Below, piece by piece: positions 31,116 through 38,792 of a stretch of DNA of 64,000 bases. The DNA is from Sphingomonas yunnanensis (GTDB lineage: Bacteria; Pseudomonadota; Alphaproteobacteria; Sphingomonadales; Sphingomonadaceae). Under the pieces are notes generated by a model that was not told where the DNA came from, made no database searches, and saw only the letters and a list, made by a program, of their open reading frames with translations. The stretch covers positions 62,001 to 126,000 of the forward strand of contig NZ_JAIOKB010000008.1 of the NCBI RefSeq assembly GCF_019898765.1, read 5' to 3'. How positions within the stretch are numbered: the first letter of the stretch is position 1; the number at the start of each line of letters is the position of its first letter. The position numbers and the translations under genes were made by a program.

Positions 31116-31141
31116 TGATCCCCCCGGCCGGGGAGGGATCA
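31116..31141. terminator. Hairpin between convergent genes
   Basis: TGATCCC (31116-31122) pairs with GGGATCA (31135-31141) around a CCCCGGCC-rich middle. It sits in the short gap between the hydrolase stop (31113) and the VOC gene stop (31146) and could terminate both. Confidence 0.5.
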
Positions 31142-31145
31142 TCGC

Positions 31146-31562
31146 TCAATAGTTCGGCCACAGCCCCGGGGTCGCGATCTCGAGCACATGGCCGTCGGGA
31201 TCGTTGAAATAGACGCTGCGGCCGCCCGCGGGCCAGAGGATCTCGCTGAGCTCGGCCACGCCGCACGCGCGCAACCGGTCGCGCCAGGCGTCATAGTCCA
31301 CCGCCGCGGTCTTGAACGCCATATGCAGCGGGCCGGCGCCGTCGTGACCCGGTATATGGCCCTGCGGCGTGTCCTCGCCCACGGTCGACCCGCCGCGGGC
31401 GAAGATCAGCAGCACGCTGCCACCGCCGGCATCGAAGGCGGTGAGCCGCTCCTCGTCGCGCAGGATCGTCAGCCCGATGACGTCGCGGAAGAAGGCGATC
31501 GAGCGCGCCTTGTCATCGACATAGAGCGCGGTCTCGAGCACCCCGTTGAGCTGCGGCATCAT
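31146..31562 (-). CDS. VOC-family (glyoxalase-like) protein
   Basis: A 138-residue vicinal-oxygen-chelate protein with the two babbb modules. The first carries LETALYVDDKARSIAFFRDV and the second GPLHMAFKTAAVDYDAWRDR, ending YFNDPDGHVLEIATPGLW, where the final Glu is a usual metal ligand. A His in PLHMAF is a second likely ligand. Function ranges from glyoxalase to dioxygenase or resistance protein, so no specific role is given. Two adjacent ATGs (31562, 31559) are possible starts after GGGAGA. Confidence 0.9.
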   Translation of the reverse strand: MMPQLNGVLETALYVDDKARSIAFFRDVIGLTILRDEERLTAFDAGGGSVLLIFARGGSTVGEDTPQGHIPGHDGAGPLHMAFKTAAVDYDAWRDRLRACGVAELSEILWPAGGRSVYFNDPDGHVLEIATPGLWPNY

Positions 31563-31582
31563 CGTCTCCCGTGGCGCGGCGC

Positions 31583-31822
31583 TCAGGCACCGCCGCTGCG
31601 CTCAACGACCAGCCCGACCACCGCGATCCGCTCTACCCGATCATAGCCGGGCTGGTCGGTGTCCTCGCTGAAGATGCCGGGGTCGAGCTCGCGATAGTCG
31701 AGTCGCACGCCGACCGCGGGCGAGCGCTCGCGCAGCACGTCGCCACCGTCGACGATCGATACGCCGGTGTGCAGGATCAGCCGCCCGCCCGGCGCGAGCA
31801 GCGCGAGCCCCTGCGCCAGCTC
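31583..31822 (-). pseudogene. C-terminal remnant of a class I SAM methyltransferase
   Basis: About 80 codons resemble the end of a family of ~330-residue class I methyltransferases: GLALLAPGGRLILHTG (strand 5 and loop), SIVDGGDVLRE, LDYRELDPGIF and QPGYDRVERIAVVG at the C terminus. The SAM-binding and NPPY-type motifs are missing. The similarity begins exactly at the stop codon of the GH1 fusion gene (31821-31823), so the 5' three quarters were probably lost by a deletion that also set the end of that gene. It has no start or ribosome site of its own. Confidence 0.65.
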
Positions 31823-33653
31823 AGGCGGCGCAGGCGAGGAGCGCGGCAGCGGCGGCACCCTGCTCGGCCAGCGCTTCCTCGAGCGGGCGCAGGAGCAGCA
31901 CGTTGCGCACGGGCGGCTCCTGCCCCGCCCGGCCGTGGCGCAGACGCCACTCGCCGGTCGCGCGATCGATCAGCAGGTCGAGCGCGGCGCGGATCAGGTC
32001 GGGCGCATAGGTCGGCGTCACCGCCCGGGGCGAGGGCGACCGCTCGGGCGCGAACAGGTCGGCGGCGACGATCACCAGCGTCGCAGATCCGCGACGGGGG
32101 GGCCGCGGTGGCTCGTCGCTCCAGTTCGCCCGGATCAACAGGCGCGGGCGCGCCGTGGCCGGGCCGCAGCGGCGCGGGCCGTCGTCCAGGTCGATCACGG
32201 CCCAGGCCTCGGGCGAGTCGCCGTCCTGCTCGCCAAAGACCAATGGGATGGCGCGCTGCGCGCAGGCGGCGGCGAGATGCGGCGCGAGCGCGTCGTCGCG
32301 ACCGAGCACCAGCAGCGGCGGCACCGCGACCCCGGCGGGATCGCGATACGGCCGCTGCGCGGGCATCGGTGCGGGGCGCGGCACCGCGGCATAGGCGAGC
32401 CGCTCGGGCCGACGCCACCAGCCCGGCACATGCACCAGCGGGTCACGCGCGCCACCCGAGACCAGCGCGCCCAGCAGCTTCACCATCGCGGTCGGGCGCG
32501 GTGTGCCGGAGGAGACGTCGTAGACGCCGGGCTCGTACACGCCGCCGCCGGTCAGCAGCGTGTTCCATCCTTGGCTGCCGAGCAACGACCAGCACGTCAC
32601 CGCACGCAGGTCGACGCCCTCCGCGCGCAGCGCCGCGGCGGCGTCCCACGCCTCCGCCGTCCAGCGCATCTGCTCCTCGCGCGTGCAGCCGTTGTGCACC
32701 TCGGTCACCGCCAGCGGCAATCGGTAGCGCGCCCAGGCCTCGCGCAGCACGCCGGCGAGCCCCGGCGCACCGGGCTGGAGCACGCGCACCGCCTCCACGT
32801 CGGCGTAGCGCTGGCGCCCGTTGCCGCCGTGCGTGTGCGACGGATAGCGCGCGGCCCGGTGGTCGAGGAAGCGGTCGCTGGTGAGATAATGGTTCACCCC
32901 GATCACATCCGGCGGGCACGGCGCCGCCGCTAGCGTCTCCAGCTGCGACGCGACACCGTAGTCGCGCAACCGCGCGTGCAGCGGATGCCCCGGCACGACA
33001 CGGCCGCACAGCAGGTCCCACGTCGCCCAGCGGCGGACATTGTCGAACGCCACCTGATCGCGCGTCGCGACGGTGCCGAAGCTGCGGCCCAGATCCTCGG
33101 TCTGGATCAGTCGCGCGCGCGGGTTGACGGAGCGGATCGCCGCCATCGCGCGCGCGGTGCCGTCGACCTGGTTGACCAACGCGCGCCAGAACTCGCGCTC
33201 TTCGCGGCGATGCGGGTACCAATGGCCGTAGAGCGCGGCGAAGCGAGCGGTGGTGAGCGGCTCATTGACCGGCGTCCAATCGTCGATCCACGGGTAGCGC
33301 TCCGCAGTGGCTCGCGCGTAATCGGCGAGCAGCGCCGGGAAATGCTCATCGAGCAGGTCGGTGTAGGGCGGACCCGAGCCGTGATGAACCAGCCCCGCGA
33401 TCACGCCGACGCCGCGCGCGCGCAGCCGCTCCAGCCGCCGGTCATACCAACTAAAGTCGCGCGTATCGGGCCGCGCGGGCGCGACGCTCTCCCAGTGGAT
33501 CGGGTAGCGCAGCGCGCGGACGCCCAGGTCGGCGATCAGATCGATGTCCTCGAGGCGATCGCGATGGCCGAGCAGCGCGAACTGATCGACGTAATGGTCG
33601 CCGACGCGATTAACGGTACACTCCAGGCCGCCCCATAGCTCGAGTTCGCGCAC
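31821..33653 (-). CDS. GH1-like glycosidase fused to a reduced RmlD-type domain
   Basis: A 610-residue protein. Residues 1-415 form a GH1/GH-A TIM barrel with acid/base Glu131 in TPVNEPLTT and nucleophile Glu318 in AVTEVHNG, and substrate residues such as GVNHYLTSDR. Residues about 440-605 correspond to the sugar-nucleotide (dTDP-4-dehydrorhamnose) reductase domain often fused here. In this copy the Rossmann glycine motif is altered (LLVLGRDDALAPHL), the YxxxK segment is missing and only the end (VTPTYAPDLIRAALDLLID) is well kept. The reductase is therefore probably inactive. The start is GTG 33653 after AGGAG. It is divergent from the GT-mutase gene. Confidence 0.85.
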   Translation of the reverse strand: MRELELWGGLECTVNRVGDHYVDQFALLGHRDRLEDIDLIADLGVRALRYPIHWESVAPARPDTRDFSWYDRRLERLRARGVGVIAGLVHHGSGPPYTDLLDEHFPALLADYARATAERYPWIDDWTPVNEPLTTARFAALYGHWYPHRREEREFWRALVNQVDGTARAMAAIRSVNPRARLIQTEDLGRSFGTVATRDQVAFDNVRRWATWDLLCGRVVPGHPLHARLRDYGVASQLETLAAAPCPPDVIGVNHYLTSDRFLDHRAARYPSHTHGGNGRQRYADVEAVRVLQPGAPGLAGVLREAWARYRLPLAVTEVHNGCTREEQMRWTAEAWDAAAALRAEGVDLRAVTCWSLLGSQGWNTLLTGGGVYEPGVYDVSSGTPRPTAMVKLLGALVSGGARDPLVHVPGWWRRPERLAYAAVPRPAPMPAQRPYRDPAGVAVPPLLVLGRDDALAPHLAAACAQRAIPLVFGEQDGDSPEAWAVIDLDDGPRRCGPATARPRLLIRANWSDEPPRPPRRGSATLVIVAADLFAPERSPSPRAVTPTYAPDLIRAALDLLIDRATGEWRLRHGRAGQEPPVRNVLLLRPLEEALAEQGAAAAALLACAA

Positions 33654-33773
33654 GCTCCGGCTCCTCTGCCCGATCCTGCCGCCAACGTTCGGCCCCGCGC
33701 GCCGTTGCCTCGACGATGCAAAATGATGTCGATCACCGCAAGTCTAAATCCATGTTTATCAAGCACTTACGCT

Positions 33774-33799
33774 GGAACATGCGGCTATGTTGCTGAGTT
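33774..33799 (+). promoter_or_regulatory. Candidate EcfG-type promoter
   Basis: GGAAC (33774-33778), 17 bases, then AGTT (33796-33799) differs by one base from the alphaproteobacterial general-stress EcfG consensus (GGAAC-N16/17-CGTT). It would start transcription near 33806, which fits translation from GTG 33833 and not from ATG 33806. Confidence 0.35.
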
Positions 33800-33832
33800 T
33801 CCAATATGTCCGAACTACCGGGAGACTCCTCC

Positions 33833-36205
33833 GTGACCCTGCCCTCGTCCCCCCTGCCGCACCATGAGCGCCGTGCGACTGCCAGCGACGACGGGGGCAC
33901 GCTGATCTGCTTCAGCCACCTGCGGTGGGATTTCGTCTTCCAGCGACCGCAGCATCTGATGAGCCGCTTCGCGCGCGCGCGGCAGGTGCTGTTCTGGGAA
34001 GAGCCGATCGTCGGCGCGGGCGGATCCGCGCCGCGGGTCGAGCAGCGCCGCTGCGCCGACACCGGGGTCACGGTGTGCACGCCGCACCTCCCCGCTGGCC
34101 TGGCCGGTGACGCGGTCTGCCCGACCTTGCGCGATCTCCTCGATACGGTGATGGCGTCGCCGCGCGGGCCGGTGGTGCGCTGGTATTATACGCCGATGAT
34201 GTTGCCCTTCTCGGAGCATCTCGCCGCCGACTGCATCGTCTACGACTGCATGGACGAGCTGTCGCAGTTCAAGAACGCGCCGCACGACCTGCTGCCGATC
34301 GAGCAGCGGCTGCTCGACCAGGCCGATCTCGTCTTCACCGGCGGGCACAGCCTCTATGAAGCGAAGCGCGCGCGTCACGACGCGGTCCACGCCTTCCCGT
34401 CGAGCGTGGACGTCGCTCACTTCGCCGCCGCGCGCGCGCCCGGTGCGACGCCCGCGGACCAGAGCGACCTGCCCGCGCCGCGGCTCGGCTTCTACGGCGT
34501 CATCGACGAGCGGATGGACCTGGGCCTGCTCGCCGCCCTCGCCGACGCGCGCCCCGACTATCAGATCGTGATCCTCGGCCCGGTGGTGAAGATCTCGCCC
34601 GACGACCTGCCGCGGCGTGGCAATCTCCATTATCCCGGCGGGCGCGGCTATGCCGAGCTGCCCGACTATCTGCGCGGCTGGGACGTGGCGCTCATGCCCT
34701 TCGCCATCAACGAGGCGACTCGCTTCATCAGCCCGACCAAGACCCCCGAATATCTCGCCGCCGGCCGCCCGGTGGTATCGACCCCGGTGAGCGACGTGGT
34801 GCGCAGCTACGGCGACGTGCCCGGCGTGTTCGTCGCGGCCGAGGCGGCGGACTTCGCGGCGGCGTGCGACGCCGCGCTCGAGTTGGCACGCGCACCCGAG
34901 CGATGGCTGCCGCCGGTCGACGCGCTGCTCGCGCGCGGATCCTGGGACCAGGTGCAGCGCGAGATGGCGGAGCTGATCGACGCGGCGATCGCGCGTGGCA
35001 ACCACGTCCAGCCGATCGTCTCGCCGCTGGCCTGGCCCGTGACGAGGCGCGAGCGCTATGACGTGATGGTGGTGGGCGCGGGCTTCGCCGGCGCGGTGAT
35101 GGCGGAGCGGCTCGCCAACGGATCGGGCAAGCGCGTGCTGGTGGTCGATCGCCGCCCGCATGTCGCGGGCAACGCCTATGACCACCTCGATGCCGGCGGT
35201 GTGCTGATCCACCAATATGGCCCCCATATCTTCCACACCAATTCGGGCGAGATCGTCGATTATCTGTGCCGCTTCACCGACTGGCGGCCGTACGAGCATC
35301 GCGTGCTCGCCGACGTGCGCGGCATGCTGGTGCCGATGCCGATCAACCGCACCACGCTCAACGCCCTCTACGGCTTGAACCTGGAGACAGAGGCGGAGGC
35401 CGCCGCCTTCCTAGCCAGCCGCGCCGAGCCGGTCGACGTCGTACGCACCTCGGCGGACGTGGTGATCGCCGCGGTCGGGCGCGATCTCTACGAGACCTTC
35501 TTCCAGGGCTACACACGCAAACAATGGGGGCTCGATCCGTCCGAGCTCGACAAGTCGGTCACGGCGCGCGTCCCGACCCGCACCGACACCGACGACCGCT
35601 ATTTCACCGACAGCTTCCAGGCGATGCCGCTCGACGGCTACACGCGCATGTTCGAGCGGATGCTCGACCATCCCGATATCGACGTGCTGCTGGGCGTCGA
35701 TTATCACGAGGCGCGCGACGCGTACCCGCACGACCATCTCGTCTTCACCGGCCCAATCGACGAATATTTCGGCTATCGCTACGGCAAGCTGCCCTACCGC
35801 TCGCTGCGCTTTCAGCACGAGACGCTAGCACAAGAATCGCACCAGCCGGTCGCGGTGGTGAACTACCCTTCGCCCGACGTGCCCTACACGCGCGTGACCG
35901 AGTACAAGCATCTCACCGGCCAGGAGGCGCCCAACACCAGCATCACCTACGAATATCCGAGCGCCACCGGTGATCCCTATTACCCGATCCCGCGCGCGGA
36001 GAACCAGGAGCTGTTCAAGCGCTACGAGGCGCTGGCCATCGCCGAGATGGGGGTGAGCTTCGTGGGTCGTCTGGCAACCTATCGCTATTACAACATGGAC
36101 CAGGTCATCGGGCAGGCGCTCGCGACCTACCGCCGGCTGGCGGAGCGCTGGCGCGAGCCCGACGCGCCGCGGGTGGAGCCGCTGCTCCGCCCCGCGACGG
36201 CCTGA
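33833..36205 (+). CDS. Glycosyltransferase fused to UDP-galactopyranose mutase
   Basis: A 790-residue two-enzyme fusion. Residues 1-400 are a GT4-like glycosyltransferase of the TuaH kind (ICFSHLRWDFVFQRPQHLMS, FYGVIDERMD, TPEYLAAGRPVVSTPVSDVV). From about 408 to the end is UDP-galactopyranose mutase, with the FAD-binding VVGAGFAGAVMAERLA (Gly415 region), HVAGNAYDH, GPHIFHTNS and the late YRYYNMDQVIGQAL. The mutase makes UDP-galactofuranose; the transferase could use it directly. GTG 33833 has GGGAG eight bases upstream; ATG 33806 is open, giving 799 residues, but lacks a ribosome site. No membrane helices are apparent. Confidence 0.9.
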   Translation: MTLPSSPLPHHERRATASDDGGTLICFSHLRWDFVFQRPQHLMSRFARARQVLFWEEPIVGAGGSAPRVEQRRCADTGVTVCTPHLPAGLAGDAVCPTLRDLLDTVMASPRGPVVRWYYTPMMLPFSEHLAADCIVYDCMDELSQFKNAPHDLLPIEQRLLDQADLVFTGGHSLYEAKRARHDAVHAFPSSVDVAHFAAARAPGATPADQSDLPAPRLGFYGVIDERMDLGLLAALADARPDYQIVILGPVVKISPDDLPRRGNLHYPGGRGYAELPDYLRGWDVALMPFAINEATRFISPTKTPEYLAAGRPVVSTPVSDVVRSYGDVPGVFVAAEAADFAAACDAALELARAPERWLPPVDALLARGSWDQVQREMAELIDAAIARGNHVQPIVSPLAWPVTRRERYDVMVVGAGFAGAVMAERLANGSGKRVLVVDRRPHVAGNAYDHLDAGGVLIHQYGPHIFHTNSGEIVDYLCRFTDWRPYEHRVLADVRGMLVPMPINRTTLNALYGLNLETEAEAAAFLASRAEPVDVVRTSADVVIAAVGRDLYETFFQGYTRKQWGLDPSELDKSVTARVPTRTDTDDRYFTDSFQAMPLDGYTRMFERMLDHPDIDVLLGVDYHEARDAYPHDHLVFTGPIDEYFGYRYGKLPYRSLRFQHETLAQESHQPVAVVNYPSPDVPYTRVTEYKHLTGQEAPNTSITYEYPSATGDPYYPIPRAENQELFKRYEALAIAEMGVSFVGRLATYRYYNMDQVIGQALATYRRLAERWREPDAPRVEPLLRPATA

Positions 36206-36214
36206 GCGGCACGC

Positions 36215-38737
36215 TCAGAGCGACAGGCGCAGCGCCAGCGAGGTGGTGCGCCCGTTTATGGCGCGCGCGCGGACGATCCCGTTGGCGGGGATCGTCGCGT
36301 CCTCGGCTTCGGTGAAGCCGAGCCGGTCGAGCAGGTTGTTGCTGTTGACCGAGAGCTGCACCCGCTCGCCCAGGTGCCAGGTCGCGAACGCGCCGACGGT
36401 CGTGAAGCCCGGCAGCTTCAGCTGGTTCGTGTCGTCGGTGAAGCTGCTGGTGGTGCCGACGACATTGGCGCCCAGCTCGATTGGCCCGAGCGCCAGCTCT
36501 GGCGTCGCCTGGTAGATGAAGCGCGCCTGGCGACGGGGGACATTGCCGACGGTGATCGGCTTGATCTGGTCGGCGACGATCCTGGAGTCGGTGTAGGTGC
36601 CGCCGGCGGAGAGCCGGAAGACGCCGATATCAAGGCCCCCCTCCGCTTCGACGCCGTGCGCTCGATACACACGATCGACGAACACGCCGGGATGCGTGCT
36701 CTCCGCATTCTGCTCGCCCGTCTGCGCCCAGAATCCGGTGAGATCGAGCCGGGTACCGGCCTTCCGGAATTTGACCCCAGCTTCGACCTGCTCGACCCGA
36801 TCGACGGCGGCGTTCGGCTTGGTAAGCCGCCCCGTCACCAGGCTCATGTTCGCCGGATTGAACAGCAGCCGGTCGGCGTTGGTACGCCCGCCGCGGCTGT
36901 AGCGCGCGAAGACAGCGACAGGTTCAGCGAGGCGGAAGTTGATGCCCGACGAGTAGGAGAGATAGTGCCAGTCATAGTCGACGGGAGCGGAGAACCCAGC
37001 CGGGACGTAGGCGACCCGCTCCTCCGCCGGCACGATCACCCCGTCGCCGTTCATATCGCGCGCGGTCAGCGGGATCGGCCTGCCGTACAGGTCGGACCCG
37101 GCGATCACACCACGGGCGTTGCCCAGATCGTAGCGGACGCTCGCGCCGACGGAGACTCGGCCGAGCTTGTAATTGAGCGAGCCGAACGGCGCGTCGGTGT
37201 GATAGTCGACGCGATGCCGCCGCCGGCAGCAATCGCCGAAGAAGCTGGCGCCATAGCCGTACACGCCGTCCTGCGTCTGCGCTACGCCGTCGGCCTCAAG
37301 CACGTCGACCAGCGCCGCATTACCGCCGCCGCGCACCTCCATCACGCGCGACGCCCACAGCCAGTCGGTGTGGATATCCTGACGCGAGTTGTACAAGCCG
37401 AGCGTGCTGGTCAGCTCGCCCGGTCCGACCGGGTCGACGCGGCTGCCGCGCAGATCGTTGAAGACGTTGCCGAGATCGTTGAGCTTGGTGTTGAAGACGA
37501 TCATCCTGGCGAGCAGACCGTTGCCCCCGCCCAGCGTGGTCGGATCCGTGATCGCCACGCCCGCGTTCGGGCCGGTGGCATAGCGCAGCGTGCTGGCGGA
37601 CGTGACCAGGGTAGCGCCGATCTCACTCGCCGCGCCCACGCTTTCGGGGAAGTCGCCGCCGATACGCCCGCTGATATGGCTATAGCGAAAGCGGTCCATC
37701 ACGGTGAAGCCGGCGAGCGTCGCCTGCGCCTCGACGCCGAACGACTGGACCGTGGAGCGACGACCGTGGCGCTCGTCATAGACACTGTACCGATTGTCAC
37801 CATCGAGCGTGGGCACGCGCAGCGCGTAGCGCGAGAATAGCGCATCATGCTTGATGTCGAAGCCGGGCAGGCTCTCGTAGTGCGGCGATGTGTCGCTGCC
37901 GGTCACGCGGACCGGGTTGGGCGCATAGCCGACCGCGCCGTCGTCGAGCACCTTCCCGTACAGCCGGACATAACCGCCCGCGAACTCGCGCGTGAGATTC
38001 AGCTTGAACTGGCCGCCGCGGTTGCCGTGATAGCCGATCCGGCGCGGGCCCTCGCCGCCACGGACGAAGCCGCCGAAATGATAGCGCCAGCTGTCGCCCA
38101 GCCGCCCGCCGTAATCCACGTCGAGCCGGTGCTCGCCATAGTCCAGGCCCTCCAGCAGCTGGACCGCGCCGCCCTCGGCCTCGCCGGTCTTGGAGATCAG
38201 GTTGATCACGCCCCCGGGCGAGTTGGACGCGAAGGTCGAGGCCGAGCCGCCGCGGATCGAGGCGATCGCGCCGAGGTTGAGGTCGGCGCGCATGAACATG
38301 TCGGCGTTGGCGAAGGCGATGTCGCCATATTCCAGAACCGGCAGGCCGTCCTCCTGGAGCTGGAGGTATTTGCCGCCACCGGTCGCCATCGGCAGGCCGC
38401 GGATCGAGAGATTGGCGCCGCCCTCGCCGCTCGAGCTCTCCGAGCGGATGCCGGGAATGTTGCGGAACACCTCGGCGAGCGAGCGCGGCGCGATCTTGTC
38501 GATGTCGTCGGCGAGCAGCTGGCTGGTCGACACCGCGGTGTCGAGCCGGTCGCGCCCGCGCGCCACGGCGGTGACGACCACGTCGCGGTGCGGTGTGTCG
38601 GCCGCGCTGCCCTGCGCCGGCGCGGCCGCCTCCGCGGGCGACGCCGTCGCGTCAGTCGCTGCCTGAGCGAAGGCGCTCGCCGGCGCGGCGATCGACAGCG
38701 GCGCCGCCGCCGCGAGGAGGAGGATCTTGGAACGCAT
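36215..38737 (-). CDS. TonB-dependent receptor, copy 1 of a tandem pair
   Basis: An 840-residue outer-membrane receptor. It has a signal peptide to about residue 25, then a low-complexity Ala-rich stretch and a TonB-box-like DVVVTAVARG. The plug domain covers about 60-190 (FRNIPGIRSES, GLPMATGGGKYLQLQEDGLP, SPGGVINLISKTG). The beta barrel ends in SLALRLSL. An unusual vicinal cysteine pair lies in SFFGDCCRR. It aligns end to end with the 834-residue receptor upstream, 55 bases away on the same strand, so they are duplicates and probably co-transcribed. Ligand unknown; the genes around suggest a glycan. Confidence 0.95.
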   Translation of the reverse strand: MRSKILLLAAAAPLSIAAPASAFAQAATDATASPAEAAAPAQGSAADTPHRDVVVTAVARGRDRLDTAVSTSQLLADDIDKIAPRSLAEVFRNIPGIRSESSSGEGGANLSIRGLPMATGGGKYLQLQEDGLPVLEYGDIAFANADMFMRADLNLGAIASIRGGSASTFASNSPGGVINLISKTGEAEGGAVQLLEGLDYGEHRLDVDYGGRLGDSWRYHFGGFVRGGEGPRRIGYHGNRGGQFKLNLTREFAGGYVRLYGKVLDDGAVGYAPNPVRVTGSDTSPHYESLPGFDIKHDALFSRYALRVPTLDGDNRYSVYDERHGRRSTVQSFGVEAQATLAGFTVMDRFRYSHISGRIGGDFPESVGAASEIGATLVTSASTLRYATGPNAGVAITDPTTLGGGNGLLARMIVFNTKLNDLGNVFNDLRGSRVDPVGPGELTSTLGLYNSRQDIHTDWLWASRVMEVRGGGNAALVDVLEADGVAQTQDGVYGYGASFFGDCCRRRHRVDYHTDAPFGSLNYKLGRVSVGASVRYDLGNARGVIAGSDLYGRPIPLTARDMNGDGVIVPAEERVAYVPAGFSAPVDYDWHYLSYSSGINFRLAEPVAVFARYSRGGRTNADRLLFNPANMSLVTGRLTKPNAAVDRVEQVEAGVKFRKAGTRLDLTGFWAQTGEQNAESTHPGVFVDRVYRAHGVEAEGGLDIGVFRLSAGGTYTDSRIVADQIKPITVGNVPRRQARFIYQATPELALGPIELGANVVGTTSSFTDDTNQLKLPGFTTVGAFATWHLGERVQLSVNSNNLLDRLGFTEAEDATIPANGIVRARAINGRTTSLALRLSL

Positions 38738-38792
38738 GATATCGTGTCCGTGGTCAAAGGATGAGGAAGGTTCTTGGGGCGCAGCGCCGTCT

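Noticed and set aside
31571..32933. Two long plus-strand open frames opposite the GH1 fusion
   Set aside because: Arginine/alanine-rich shadows without motifs, opposite a gene with catalytic residues in place.
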